DNA of 64,000 nt from Gracilimonas sp031581265 (GCF_031581265.1 NZ_JAVLBQ010000013.1:1-64000); one strand, 5' to 3'; positions 1-9,871 are shown, counted from the stretch's first letter. Program-made: numbers and translations. Notes: generated by a model from the letters alone, not told the origin.

Positions 1-2123
1 TGATTGAGGTCATACAGGAAGATGCCAGCTATATCGAAAATTCCATTTCAAATTTATTACAAACCTTGCTGATTGGCGGGGTGCTGGCATTCCTGGTTTT
101 GTTTTTATTCCTGGATGATGCCCGGAGTCCCTTTACCATCGGGATCTCCATTCCCGTCAGTATTTTCCTCACTTTTGTGGTGATGTTCCTCTTTGATATT
201 CAGCTCAATATCATCTCCCTGAGTGGACTCACCCTCGGGATCGGTTTGCTGCTGGATAATGCCATTGTGGTGCTCGAGAATATCAGTCGCTATCGCCAAA
301 AGGGGCTGGGACGATTGGAAGCTGCCCGGGAAGGAACCAAGGAAATCAGCCTGGCTGTAACGGCTTCTACCTTTACGACTATTTCGGTATTCCTGCCGCT
401 TATTTTCTTGGGTGGATTTGAAGGGGCCTTCTTCAGAGATTTAGCGGCAACGTTGTCCTTTAGTTTAATTGCTTCGCTGTTGGTGGCGCTGTTTATCTTG
501 CCTGTTTTTGTAGTGCAGTTAAGTAAAAAGGCGAAATCGAAAGGCTTGTTAAGTAAAATATCTGCAGGACTGGATCGAATTATTGCAGCCTACGAGAGAA
601 ATTTAGGGAATGTCATTCAGAAGCCGCTTCCCATCCTATTGTTTGCATTTATACTGTTGGTGGGCGCAGGCTATGCTTTTATGACCATCCCCAAAGCCGT
701 ACTCCCGGTGGATGAACCCGCCAAAGTTGAGTACTTGGTTTCCATGCCCGGTAATACTGCCTTGCGATCTTCAAAAAGTGCGGCTATCAACATCACTGAA
801 ATTCTGAGCACAGAAACGGATCAAACCAATATCCTCTCCCTCGGTGGCTACACCGATAATACCAACTTATCATCCATCACCAACGAGGGCTTAAATAAAT
901 TCAGAGTTACCGTCCCTGTTGATGGTTTTGAGCAAGCCGCGCGGGTTGATCATGTGATGGAGCGAATTGCCGAATCTTATCAATCGTGGAACTTTCAAAA
1001 ATTAGATGAAGATGGCTTTGGAGCGGTAGGTATTGGTCAGGATGCCCCGGTGCAATTTAGTGTGGTAGGCATGGATCGAAATTTTAGTGCACGTGTTGCT
1101 GAGGCTTTTACTGAATTTATGAATGGTAACTACCGGGATGTGGAATTTGATTTAAAATATCCCCAGCGGATTGAAGCATACCGGATACAGTTTAAGCAAG
1201 ATGAATTATTGGCTTTTGAACTTAGTGAAGATGAGTTGATTCGATACCTGGAATCATTGACCCGTGGGGCTTTCATTACCGACTGGAACCGACAGGATGA
1301 GCAAATTTCGATTCGACTTATTGGAGAGGAAAACAGGAACCTGGACCCCACTGAAATTACCATTGATATCCGTGACAAGATCATTCCACTGCCGACCGTA
1401 GCCGAAATCACCAAAATTGATGAGGCAGAGCAAATAGAACGGGAGCGGCAATCTCCGATACTGACGTACAACACCGATCTCACTTTTATGGATTGGTGGT
1501 GGGATGGAGGCGAGCTTCAAAGCTTGACCAATCGCTTTATGCAGCAAACCGGGCATGAAGTTCGCATCGGCGGTTCGGCTTTACAGGTCATTAACTTATT
1601 GAAAGAACTTGGATTTTTACTGGCCATCAGTGTGCTGTTGATTTACCTGATCCTGGCTATTCAGTACGAAAACCTGAAATATCCTTTTATCATTATCTTG
1701 GCGATTCCCTTTGCATGGATCGGTTCATTTTTTGCGATTTACATGGCGGGAATCAGCCTGAATGCCCTTTCATTTATGGGTATCCTGATTCTGACCGGTA
1801 TTGCTGTAAATGACTCTATCCTGAAAGTAGATTTTATGCGCCGCTATTTCGACGAAACCGGCAACCTGGATGAAGCCATTAAACAAGCAGGAATTAATCG
1901 ATTCCGTCCCGTAGTAATGACAAGTATGACGACCATCCTGGCACTGATCCCTATGCTGGTGCCTTTCGGGGATGGATATATTTTACGACAATCCTTAGCC
2001 GTTGCCTTAATGGGCGGTATGGTAACAAGTACCTTTTTAACCCTGTACATCATCCCGTTAGTATTCAAATGGGTTGAAGGGAGGAAGGAAATATCGAATG
2101 TTGAACAGAAGAATATTGAATAA
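1..2123 (+). CDS. RND efflux permease, 5' end outside the window
   Basis: Inner-membrane, proton-driven efflux permease of the RND superfamily. The frame is open from base 3, so the gene starts upstream of the window. About 706 residues are visible of a family that usually runs 1,000-1,050; the first third, with TM1 and the first porter domain, is missing. The visible part opens in the TM2-TM4 block. The motif LLLDNAIVVLEN (about residue 85 of the visible part) carries the TM4 proton-relay aspartate, and GIAVNDSILKVDF is the TM10 counterpart. The middle is the second periplasmic porter/docking domain. The C-terminus ends in an unusual EISNVEQKNIE tail encoded by AT-rich, repeat-like DNA. An adaptor and a second permease follow on the same strand, so this is probably one subunit of a multi-gene pump. 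The substrate cannot be told from sequence. Confidence 0.93.
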   Translation, partial: IEVIQEDASYIENSISNLLQTLLIGGVLAFLVLFLFLDDARSPFTIGISIPVSIFLTFVVMFLFDIQLNIISLSGLTLGIGLLLDNAIVVLENISRYRQKGLGRLEAAREGTKEISLAVTASTFTTISVFLPLIFLGGFEGAFFRDLAATLSFSLIASLLVALFILPVFVVQLSKKAKSKGLLSKISAGLDRIIAAYERNLGNVIQKPLPILLFAFILLVGAGYAFMTIPKAVLPVDEPAKVEYLVSMPGNTALRSSKSAAINITEILSTETDQTNILSLGGYTDNTNLSSITNEGLNKFRVTVPVDGFEQAARVDHVMERIAESYQSWNFQKLDEDGFGAVGIGQDAPVQFSVVGMDRNFSARVAEAFTEFMNGNYRDVEFDLKYPQRIEAYRIQFKQDELLAFELSEDELIRYLESLTRGAFITDWNRQDEQISIRLIGEENRNLDPTEITIDIRDKIIPLPTVAEITKIDEAEQIERERQSPILTYNTDLTFMDWWWDGGELQSLTNRFMQQTGHEVRIGGSALQVINLLKELGFLLAISVLLIYLILAIQYENLKYPFIIILAIPFAWIGSFFAIYMAGISLNALSFMGILILTGIAVNDSILKVDFMRRYFDETGNLDEAIKQAGINRFRPVVMTSMTTILALIPMLVPFGDGYILRQSLAVALMGGMVTSTFLTLYIIPLVFKWVEGRKEISNVEQKNIE

Positions 2124-2155
2124 TCGATTACATGAACTTTCAAGTAATGAGAAAG

Positions 2156-2237
2156 TCCTCCCTTGCCTGTCCCGTACAAGCGTGTCGGGGAGGGAGGTGC
2201 CGGACTGAACGAATGTGAAGTCTGGCGGAGGGTGTTG
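2156..2237 (+). repeat. Dispersed hairpin repeat, GGAGGTGCC...GGAGGGTGT family
   Basis: This intergenic element shares a constant frame with copies at 15151-15202, 15260-15331 (inverted) and 23251-23304. It has a CTCCCTT arm, then GGAGGTGCCGGACT, a loop, AGTCTGGC and GGAGGGTGT. This copy has an extra GC-rich palindrome (about 2170-2188) inserted in the left arm. The central stem GCCGGACT/AGTCTGGC is nearly perfect with one G-T pair. It lies between two RND-cluster genes, and no protein-coding potential is evident. Confidence 0.7.
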
Positions 2238-2353
2238 ATTCCAGAGGCAAAAGGAGCTTTTTGTGCCAACATGCTTACAGAAATTAATGTGTCTTTATAT
2301 TTCAAAGGATATCGAATGAAAGTTTATTGTGATAAAGTATAAACCATGAGATT

Positions 2354-3436
2354 ATGAAACGACCCAAATATATTTCGCTACTTTATTGTTTACTGATCAC
2401 TGTAACACTGTTCACTGCCTGTAAGAGTGAGGAGGAAGAACCCGATACGCCCGATCAGGACAGTGTCGAAATTCGACCCGAAGTGGTGTTTGATGTGGTG
2501 GACGATGAACCGCTTCAGTTCTTTATTGAGAGCCGGGGGGTGGTAGAGCCATTGCAGCAGACCAAGATTGTGCCGAGGATTAGCGGTTATGTGGAATCGC
2601 ATAAAATAGAAGAAGGGCGGCAAGTGGCAGAAGGAGAGGTGTTGTTTCAGTTTGTGGATGATGAGTGGGAAAACCAGTTAGAACAGGCACGGCAGGCTTA
2701 TGTGCAAGCTAAGAATCAATATGAAATTGATATGCGATTAAGAGAAGGTTATACCGGTGGCACCGATAATGAAATGATCCGGATTAACAGTGGATTGGCA
2801 GAAGCAGAAGTAGCTTATGAACAGGCTAAACTTAATTTAAGCTATAACACGGTAAAAGCACCTTTCTCAGGTCGTTTATCCTTGCGAAATGTTGTAACAA
2901 ATCAATCTTTTATATCCGTTGGATCATACGTGTCTGCGGGAACAGAACTGGCTTCATTAATTAATGCATCCATCGTTCGCATCCGTTTTGATGTGTTGGA
3001 ATCTGAGATTTTTAGTCTTGAGGAAGGCATGGCAGTTGAACTCATAGGTCCCGGAGGCGGTCAGTTTGAAGGTGAGATTATCGCCATTTCGCCTGAGGTT
3101 GACCCTGAATCAAAAACCGGGCAAGTACTGGTGGAAGTGGATAACGAGTCGGGCGAGCTGAAAACAGGTATGACGGTGGAAGGTCGTGTGTTTGTGAGAA
3201 GTCAGGAAAGTAAAGTGCGAATGCCTCGCGAAGCACTGCTTGAAAGAGACGGACGAACGCTGGTCTTTCGTTTAAACAACGACGAAGTAGAATGGATTTA
3301 TGTAACCCCCGTAGCCATGAATACCGACTGGGTTCTGATCGATCATCCCGAAATTGAACCGGGCGACACTCTGGCCGTAGATCAACACTTTAGCGTCAGC
3401 CACCAACAGAAAGTTGTACCGCTTTTGGTTAATTAA
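2354..3436 (+). CDS. RND efflux periplasmic adaptor, lipoprotein
   Basis: Membrane fusion protein (HlyD/AcrA family) linking an RND permease to an outer-membrane channel. The N-terminus is a lipoprotein signal with lipobox LFTAC (Cys23) followed by an acidic stretch. Next comes the barrel-sandwich (lipoyl-like) half motif VVEPLQQTKIVPRISGYV at about residues 60-80, an alpha-helical hairpin rich in Gln/Ala at about 110-160, the second lipoyl half (VKAPFSGRL), and beta-barrel and membrane-proximal domains to the end. The length of 360 residues is normal. It sits between two RND permeases on the same strand; no outer-membrane TolC-like gene is visible in the window. The ATG lies 10 nt after another in-frame stop, which supports this start. 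Confidence 0.93.
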   Translation: MKRPKYISLLYCLLITVTLFTACKSEEEEPDTPDQDSVEIRPEVVFDVVDDEPLQFFIESRGVVEPLQQTKIVPRISGYVESHKIEEGRQVAEGEVLFQFVDDEWENQLEQARQAYVQAKNQYEIDMRLREGYTGGTDNEMIRINSGLAEAEVAYEQAKLNLSYNTVKAPFSGRLSLRNVVTNQSFISVGSYVSAGTELASLINASIVRIRFDVLESEIFSLEEGMAVELIGPGGGQFEGEIIAISPEVDPESKTGQVLVEVDNESGELKTGMTVEGRVFVRSQESKVRMPREALLERDGRTLVFRLNNDEVEWIYVTPVAMNTDWVLIDHPEIEPGDTLAVDQHFSVSHQQKVVPLLVN

Positions 3437-3437
3437 T

Positions 3438-3503
3438 AATGTTAAATGTTGAATTTTAAATGATCTGATACCATTTAAAATTCAACATTTAGCATTTAAC
3501 ATT
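3438..3503 (+). repeat. Long inverted repeat built of 7-nt units
   Basis: The left arm (3438-3462) and right arm (3472-3503) form a long hairpin between the adaptor and permease genes. Each arm reads as near-heptamers: AATGTTA/AATGTTG/AATTTTA on the left and ATTCAAC/ATTTAGC/ATTTAAC on the right. The right arm has one extra 7-nt unit, as expected from slippage. A 3' U-run typical of a terminator is not obvious, so the hairpin may instead act on mRNA stability. Confidence 0.65.
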
Positions 3504-3523
3504 TCTAATTTTAAACCATAACA

Positions 3524-6500
3524 TTGAAAGAGTTACTGAATCGAAAATACCTAATCTCTTTTTTCTACATCATTGTATGTGTGATTGGGGTAGCGGTGTG
3601 GAGAGTGTTGCCTATTGAAAGTACGCCGGAATTAAACCTGCCATCGGTAACGGTGAACTACAGCTGGGGAAGTACTTCACCCGAAATAATGGAGCAAGAA
3701 ATAACCCGTAAAGTGGAACGTGAAGTCAACAGGCTGCGGGATGTCACCGACATCCGATCCATCACGCAGGAAGGCCGGTCAACGGTAACCATTACCTTTC
3801 GAAAAGAGGCCCCGGTAGATTATCGCGTGTTGGAACTAAGGGAGTATCTGTTTACGCTGGATGAAAATCTCCCCGAAAGCATTTCTCCGCCCAGTATCAC
3901 CCGTCAGGTGCCGCAAGAACTGGAAGACCAGCAGACGTTTATTACCTATACACTGAATGGCGATATGGCGCCGCGACAGCTGCTGGAATATGCGAGGGAG
4001 AATATCCGACCAAAGCTGATATCCATTGAAGGGCTTGCTGAAGTTGCTATTCGGGGCGTTCGTGACCCGGCCATGGTGGTAGAGTTTGACATCGACGAGG
4101 TGGAAAAATACAAGCTTTCACCCCGACAAATTTTGATGCAGATTCGAGAACAGCTGAGCTGGCGCTCGGCAGGATTTGTAGAACAGGGGGTGTCTCGTTA
4201 CAGTCTCATCATTCCCCCCAAATTTAACAGCATTGCGGATATCGCCGGAATGAAGATTGAACTTCCCGGCTCAAGAAAACAACTGGTGCTGGATGATTTC
4301 GCTACTATTTCCATTCAGGATTACCCTGCAAGATCTATTAAGCGCTTTAATGGAGACCCGGCGCTGACTATTGAATTTGTCAAAGAATCCGGAGCCGATG
4401 CGTTTACCCTGGCTGAAAATATATTGACGGCGATGGAAGATGTTGAAGCACAGCTTCCGGAAGGGCTGTCTATCATGCTGACCATAGATTCTACCGAAGA
4501 ACTCCGTCAGCAGTTCGAGGATCTTCAGCTTCAGGCAATCATAAGTGGGTTCCTCGTGTTCTTTGTGGTGATTTTATTCATTCGGAAACTGCGGGCGCCC
4601 TTTGTGATCATGGGCAGCGTGGCATTTTCGGTGCTGCTGAGCCTGATCATTTTATACCTGATGGGGTATAGTTTAAACATCATCACACTGGCGGGAATAA
4701 CGGTAGCACTTGGAATGCTGATTGATAATGCGGTGGTAGTTTTTGAGCACTTAAACCCCAATCTGCCAACGGAAAAATCAAAGCGAATAACCCATATTAC
4801 CAACGAAATTGGGAAAGCAGTTGTGCCGGTTTTAGGGAGTACTTTTACCACGGTGGGAATTTTTATACCGCTTCTGTTTGCACTCGAGGAACTTCGGATC
4901 TTTTTGGTTCCCTTAGCTATTGCCCTTACGATAACTTTGGTTTGTTCCGTCGTCATCGCTTTTACGTGGATTCCCTATTCCCTCGTTTGGCTGACTCCAA
5001 AAATTGAAGAAAAGAAAAAATCCGGAAGAGCTTCAGGCTGGCTCAATCGCCTGGTTATGAAAAGTTTCCTCCTGAAATCAAAGTTACGGTGGGTGCTGCC
5101 GGTTGCATTAATTGGAGTAATTGGAATTCCTCTTTTTGCCATCGAGGAGCCGGATTGGGATGCGGAAGAAGGAACGGCGTGGCCTGAATTCACCCAAATC
5201 TATTTCGATAATCGCGATAATATCGATACATGGGTAGGCGGACTGACCAAAAAATTCAGTGATGAAACCTATTTTGGAAGTCCCTGGAGCCGAAATAACG
5301 ATCAATATATCAGCGTGTATATACGTGCGCCACAGGGAACTCCGCTTTCAGAAATAGACAAGATCGCAAAGAATTATGAGAAGATTGTAGAGCCTTATGC
5401 ACATGCTTTCAAATATTACGAGGCCAATATTTCGGAAGATTATGGTGCGCGTATGCAATTTTTGGTAGATCCGGACTACCTGATGCAAATGGAACCCTAT
5501 CAGTTTTATTTTGAGGCCATGTACCTTGGGGCCCGAACCGGAAATTTCGCCACCTCAGTTTCAGGATTAAACATTCCCGGAATAAGTACAGGCTTTGGGG
5601 GGGGGTCCTCCAATCACTCCATTCGTTTAGAAGGGTATTCATACAGTGAACTGCTTAACCTGGCGAAAGACCTGGAGCGGCGTTTAAAAACCAGCCGGCG
5701 CGTTCAGGAAGTGGATATCAATTCAACATCCTATTTTTCACGCAGCGATGATTTTCAGCAGTATATTTTGCGGTTAAATGAAGAACGGATTTTAGCCAGC
5801 GATTTAAGCCGAAGGGAAGTTATTTCAACGCTGTTGTTGGATTTGAACCCTGAAAATTCGGTGGGAAGAGTAGAGTTTGGCGGACAGGAAATGTATTTGA
5901 TGGGTCGCAGTGAACGGGATAAGGCATTTGCAGAAGATATGATGAATCGTACCCGTCAGTTTGGCGAAGTGAATTTCAACATCGGTCGGATTGGGGAAGT
6001 GGTGAAGGAAGGCGGACTTAATGAAATTCGAAGAACCAATCAATCGTATGAAAGAACCGTTAGAGTTGATTACCTGGGGAACTACCGAATGGGGCAGGAG
6101 TTTATAGAATCAGTGATAGAAACGACCCCGGTACCGGTTGGGGCTAAAATCGAGTTTGGAAGGGGATTCTTTGGCTTTGGCAACGATGACAGCAGCCGGA
6201 ATTTTCTGTTGGTAGCTCTTCTTAGTTTGCTCAGCGTATGGATGATTGTCTCGGCGTTACTGGAAAGTGTAAAGTATCCTATTTTTGTGATCATGGCTGT
6301 CCCCTTCAGTTTGATTGGAATCATGCTTGGCGGTTTGGTGAACGACCTCGCCTTTGATAGGGGGGCTATTGCAGGAGCCTTACTTTGTATTGGGGTGGTG
6401 GTGAATAATGCCATCCTCATTTACCACCAAAAGCAGCTGGAACATGAAAAAGGTATATTTGGCCTTCGCTGCTGGATGGGAGTTTACAAAAAAAGAATTC

Positions 6501-6685
6501 GTGCCATATTGATAACCACCGTAACCACCATCACCGGACTGCTCCCCATGATGCTTTTCGGCAGCAATGAATTCTGGGAAAACCTGGCGATAGTAGTTAT
6601 TTGGGGGCTTTCGGTGAGTACTATTTTGCTGTTAATTATGACGGGTTTGAGGGTTAAGAGTGATGGGGTTAAGGTTAAATCCTAA
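3524..6685 (+). CDS. RND efflux permease (second subunit)
   Basis: Complete 1,053-residue RND permease, an inner-membrane proton antiporter. The N-terminus has TM1 (about residues 10-28) followed by the porter domain with the conserved SPEIMEQEITRKVE region. TM4 carries GMLIDNAVVVFEH and TM10 carries VVVNNAILIYH. The start is a TTG at 3524 in a good context for translating KELLNRKYLISFF, where RND proteins normally begin; no ATG fits better. The C-terminus is odd: TM12 (STILLLIMTG) is followed by LRVKSDGVKVKS rather than the usual Pro-containing VPVLY-type ending, and the underlying DNA is repeat-like. It may pair with the upstream permease around the single adaptor, as in MdtABC-type pumps, but that is inference. 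Its stop lies 10 bp from the end of the convergent phosphatase gene. Confidence 0.93.
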   Translation: MKELLNRKYLISFFYIIVCVIGVAVWRVLPIESTPELNLPSVTVNYSWGSTSPEIMEQEITRKVEREVNRLRDVTDIRSITQEGRSTVTITFRKEAPVDYRVLELREYLFTLDENLPESISPPSITRQVPQELEDQQTFITYTLNGDMAPRQLLEYARENIRPKLISIEGLAEVAIRGVRDPAMVVEFDIDEVEKYKLSPRQILMQIREQLSWRSAGFVEQGVSRYSLIIPPKFNSIADIAGMKIELPGSRKQLVLDDFATISIQDYPARSIKRFNGDPALTIEFVKESGADAFTLAENILTAMEDVEAQLPEGLSIMLTIDSTEELRQQFEDLQLQAIISGFLVFFVVILFIRKLRAPFVIMGSVAFSVLLSLIILYLMGYSLNIITLAGITVALGMLIDNAVVVFEHLNPNLPTEKSKRITHITNEIGKAVVPVLGSTFTTVGIFIPLLFALEELRIFLVPLAIALTITLVCSVVIAFTWIPYSLVWLTPKIEEKKKSGRASGWLNRLVMKSFLLKSKLRWVLPVALIGVIGIPLFAIEEPDWDAEEGTAWPEFTQIYFDNRDNIDTWVGGLTKKFSDETYFGSPWSRNNDQYISVYIRAPQGTPLSEIDKIAKNYEKIVEPYAHAFKYYEANISEDYGARMQFLVDPDYLMQMEPYQFYFEAMYLGARTGNFATSVSGLNIPGISTGFGGGSSNHSIRLEGYSYSELLNLAKDLERRLKTSRRVQEVDINSTSYFSRSDDFQQYILRLNEERILASDLSRREVISTLLLDLNPENSVGRVEFGGQEMYLMGRSERDKAFAEDMMNRTRQFGEVNFNIGRIGEVVKEGGLNEIRRTNQSYERTVRVDYLGNYRMGQEFIESVIETTPVPVGAKIEFGRGFFGFGNDDSSRNFLLVALLSLLSVWMIVSALLESVKYPIFVIMAVPFSLIGIMLGGLVNDLAFDRGAIAGALLCIGVVVNNAILIYHQKQLEHEKGIFGLRCWMGVYKKRIRAILITTVTTITGLLPMMLFGSNEFWENLAIVVIWGLSVSTILLLIMTGLRVKSDGVKVKS

Positions 6686-6695
6686 AATAAATACG

Positions 6696-7958
6696 TTATT
6701 TTTTAACGACCCAGGCACTATGTTGGTTATGTTTTCCCTGCACAATAACCTTAAGTGTATCAGGTATTGAATCAAAGAGTGGATTCAGGTTAATTAGAGC
6801 CTTTTCTGAGGAAAGTTCTTTGGTACCTACTAATTGATACTCATCTTTGCCGCCTATTTTATAGTAATTTGTGTGAGCAAGTTTAATTTCAACCTCTCCA
6901 CTGTTTTCCCAACTGTCCCACTTTAAAAGAAGTTCTTGATTCTTATTTACAGATGCATTCAGATTACTTAGAGAGATTGAACCTGCAAAAGGAACACCAT
7001 CGAGTTCTCTCTCAACATCCTTGGGAATTTTAATTCCAAGATGTTGTACAATGGTTGGATAAAGATCTACATGCTGAGGTTTGCCGTTTCGGAAGTACTC
7101 ATTCAGATTGTCAGCGTTTGTGGCAAACCAAACAGTTCGCTCCCTTTCGGATTGATTTCCGTGAGATTTACCGTCTGGCAGTGCCCGGCCATGATCTGTA
7201 GTTACAATGATGAGCCAGTCTTCATTAAAGTTATTTTTACGTTCCTGAATGGCATTCCAAATTTTACCTACTTGTCTGTCTGCGTTTTTTATGGATTCAA
7301 AGTACTTTTCCGTATCACCGAATGAGTGTCCTGTATCATCAGTGTACCAAAGATAAATCCATGAAAAATCAGGAGCATTTTCCTTTAAGCTTTTAGCTGC
7401 TTCCTGTACAACTTTTTCATCTACCTGGCGAACCCATGCAGAATCGTGTGGAAAAGAGAGTGTATCGATATCGTATCCATCTCTAACAATATCAATTTGA
7501 AAGCCACCGGACTCTTCCAACCCTTCACCGATAAGTTTGGTGCGGTTATCTGTCCAAGAGGAGAAAATTGCCGTTTTCAATGCTGGTTTTTCAGTTTCAA
7601 TTAGGCGGTAGAGGCTCCAATATTCGTAGTTAGGATGGTCTATATTATTATCATATACATTATGTTTATTTGCCCAAGTGCCGGTTAATAGATTATTGTA
7701 TCCAATAGCGGAAGCAGTGGGAGACTCGGAATATCCTCCTGCCATACCACCGGTGGTGGCGCGGGTATATCCACCGATTTTTGAAATTTTATCGAGATTT
7801 GGTGTATCCGTTTGCTCAAGAACATCTGCAGAAATCCCGTCAAGAATTATATAAACAGCTTTTGGTGCGGGTTTTTGTTTCGAATTTTGGGATGTGCATC
7901 CAAAGCTCAGTCCTATTAGGATTAAGAGTAGAAATGCTAATTGATTGTTCAAATCCAT
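6696..7958 (-). CDS. Alkaline phosphatase superfamily lipoprotein (type I phosphodiesterase/NPP-like)
   Basis: Predicted envelope lipoprotein with a metal-dependent phospho- or sulfo-ester hydrolase fold. The signal ends at lipobox LSFGC (Cys21). The family's metal and nucleophile landmarks are visible: VYIILDGISADVL with Asp40, TPNLDKI, a Ser/Thr-rich nucleophile segment SESPTASAIGYNNLLTGTW at about residues 77-95, WYTDDTGHSFG, and TTDHGRALPDG followed by SHG. The order matches nucleotide pyrophosphatase/phosphodiesterase proteins. The last 100 residues look like a beta-sandwich appendage. It lies downstream of susC-susD on the same strand but is separated from susD by a strong hairpin terminator, so it is either partly co-transcribed or independently expressed. 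Its substrate is unknown; the location suggests hydrolysis of a phosphorylated compound taken up by the SusCD pair. Confidence 0.85.
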   Translation of the reverse strand: MDLNNQLAFLLLILIGLSFGCTSQNSKQKPAPKAVYIILDGISADVLEQTDTPNLDKISKIGGYTRATTGGMAGGYSESPTASAIGYNNLLTGTWANKHNVYDNNIDHPNYEYWSLYRLIETEKPALKTAIFSSWTDNRTKLIGEGLEESGGFQIDIVRDGYDIDTLSFPHDSAWVRQVDEKVVQEAAKSLKENAPDFSWIYLWYTDDTGHSFGDTEKYFESIKNADRQVGKIWNAIQERKNNFNEDWLIIVTTDHGRALPDGKSHGNQSERERTVWFATNADNLNEYFRNGKPQHVDLYPTIVQHLGIKIPKDVERELDGVPFAGSISLSNLNASVNKNQELLLKWDSWENSGEVEIKLAHTNYYKIGGKDEYQLVGTKELSSEKALINLNPLFDSIPDTLKVIVQGKHNQHSAWVVKK

Positions 7959-7995
7959 GCTTCTATGTTGTTGTTATTCTGATTTATGTTAAAAT

Positions 7996-8031
7996 GAAAA
8001 AGCGACAGGAGAGAGAGTGCAGTCCTGTCGC
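7996..8031 (-). terminator. Rho-independent terminator after susD
   Basis: A perfect 9-bp stem, GCGACAGGA (8002-8010) with TCCTGTCGC (8023-8031), is followed on the minus strand by a short T-run. It sits 23 bp past the SusD stop and upstream of the phosphatase gene. It should end or attenuate SusCD transcription before that gene. Confidence 0.75.
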
Positions 8032-8053
8032 TCGTGTAATCACCAATTCTAAT

Positions 8054-9844
8054 TTATTCCCAACCAAATATTTGAGTTAAATTCGTATTCAGTTGTACTT
8101 CATCGTATGGGATGGGACGATAGTAGTGTTTTGGCGATATGAACGTACCGTTATCTTCTCGGGCAAGAATTGCTCCTGATGTCCCATTTTCAAGAAATAC
8201 CGAAGCATCACTTCCGTATGGTCCTGCACGATAATAGGTTAGTTTTTTTCCGAGTTCATTAACTTCCCGATTATCGGGTGAAGGGATGGTTTCATCAACT
8301 CCAATTAGTTTGATATCGGGTACACCATCACCGGTCAGGTCGTGATTACCAAGTCCATCGAAATATGGGCCTTTTGGTACGGTCTCAAAAAGCTCTCCGG
8401 CACCGTATCGAACTACATCGAGATAGCGGAAATCTTCGTTAAATAATTCTATTCTTCTTTCTCTGCGGATTTCCAACAGAACATTATCGTTCACAGTTGG
8501 GTACCGTTCGGCTAACATCTGATCACGTCCAACGCCCATTGTAAGTGGAGGCATATTTACACGATCTCTTAGTTCATTGACTGTAATATCCAGAATACCT
8601 TGCGATATTTCTCCCAGTTCGGCCGATGCTTCTGCATATATGAGCAGGATTTCCGCATAGCGGAGTACGGGAACATCAACACTTTCCTGAACAGTAGCAT
8701 CAGAAGAATTTACAAACCATTTTATGGTATGGTACCCGGTAAAGTTCCTATTTAATTCCTGAATGTATTCAGAGCCAGCCTCTCCCTGCGCATACGTTCC
8801 GGTGTTATTAATAACCCATCCGGGATAGGCGAAACTTTGGGAAAGTCGAGGGTCCCTGTCTTTGAACTCTTCAACAAAGGAGTTTTCCTTGTAATTGGGC
8901 TGACTTGAATAAAATGAACCATCACGCATAAGGTAGGTTTGAACAATCGCCTTGGTATGAGATTGCTCATATTGGCCAAAGCCTGCTGCCCACCAACCAC
9001 TGTTACGGTTTCCTGAGATGCTTCTATTCAGTAAGATAACTTCAGGGTTGCCCTGTAGATTTGTACTGTTGAATAATGAGCCATAAGCATCAGCTGAGCC
9101 GGTTTTATAGATTGAATACTTGCCGGAGTCAATGATGTATTTGGCCTGATTTCTGGCAATCTGAAGAAATCGGGTGGCGCTTGCATTCAAGCCAAGATAG
9201 TCATGATACTTTCTGAACGTACCTTCGAAGAGTGCATATCGTGCCATAAATGTCCGAACTACATCTTTATTAACAGCACCAACGGTGGAATTTGAACGAA
9301 CATGTTCAACCGCAAATTCCAGGTCTTCAAAGACTTTATCGATTACATATTCGCGAGAATCGCGTCCTTTGTATAGATCTTCGTCATCAGTGCCCAATAC
9401 TTTGTCATACCAAGGTACGTCACCAAATCGCTGGATTTTGTTCATATAGAACTTAGCCCGGTGAAATCGTGCTACTCCTTCATAGTGATTGAGTGCTTCT
9501 TGAGGAATATCTGCTTTCTCAAAGTTTTCCAGGAAGTAGTTAATATTTCTTAGTTCCGACCAATCCCAACCACTGGTAAAATCCCGCGATGTTTGGTCAA
9601 AAACCATCATATTTCTGATTTCGGATGAGCCGGTTGTAGTAGCATCATCTGACTGCTCGTGATTCATATCCATCACATTTTTCCAGTTGATCATGCTGTT
9701 CAAATACATTTGCAGATCAGCTGCCGAGTTGAAGAAATTCTCTCGGCCAATTTCAGTCTTTGGTTCCACATCCAGCAAATTGTCATCACACCCGTGCAAT
9801 ACAAAAACAGTTATGAGGAGTGGTATTAATATAAGTTTTTTCAT
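8054..9844 (-). CDS. RagB/SusD-family nutrient-binding lipoprotein
   Basis: Outer-membrane, surface-exposed lipoprotein that lids a SusC-type TonB-dependent transporter. The chosen start is the ATG at 9844, with AGGA upstream; a longer frame begins at a TTG. From there the lipobox is VLHGC (Cys19) followed by Asp-Asp, consistent with the acidic surface-export signal of Bacteroidota lipoproteins. The N-terminal half is helical with TPR-like pairs (AKFYMNKIQRFGDVPWYD, YAEASAELGE). The C-terminus ends in the typical NTNLTQIFGWE, with the RRIELFNEDFRYLDVVRYG motif of the family. Length is about 596 residues, within the usual 500-600. It is encoded 28 bp after susC. No glycoside hydrolase is nearby, so the ligand need not be a glycan. 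Confidence 0.93.
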   Translation of the reverse strand: MKKLILIPLLITVFVLHGCDDNLLDVEPKTEIGRENFFNSAADLQMYLNSMINWKNVMDMNHEQSDDATTTGSSEIRNMMVFDQTSRDFTSGWDWSELRNINYFLENFEKADIPQEALNHYEGVARFHRAKFYMNKIQRFGDVPWYDKVLGTDDEDLYKGRDSREYVIDKVFEDLEFAVEHVRSNSTVGAVNKDVVRTFMARYALFEGTFRKYHDYLGLNASATRFLQIARNQAKYIIDSGKYSIYKTGSADAYGSLFNSTNLQGNPEVILLNRSISGNRNSGWWAAGFGQYEQSHTKAIVQTYLMRDGSFYSSQPNYKENSFVEEFKDRDPRLSQSFAYPGWVINNTGTYAQGEAGSEYIQELNRNFTGYHTIKWFVNSSDATVQESVDVPVLRYAEILLIYAEASAELGEISQGILDITVNELRDRVNMPPLTMGVGRDQMLAERYPTVNDNVLLEIRRERRIELFNEDFRYLDVVRYGAGELFETVPKGPYFDGLGNHDLTGDGVPDIKLIGVDETIPSPDNREVNELGKKLTYYRAGPYGSDASVFLENGTSGAILAREDNGTFISPKHYYRPIPYDEVQLNTNLTQIFGWE

Positions 9845-9871
9845 GAGTTTGTTATCCTTTATCAATTAAGT

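Noticed and set aside
250..290. Loss of one of the two RND TM4 aspartates (DN instead of DD)
   Set aside because: The VDN/IDN form is common in RND permeases of many bacteria, so this is not evidence of an inactive pump.
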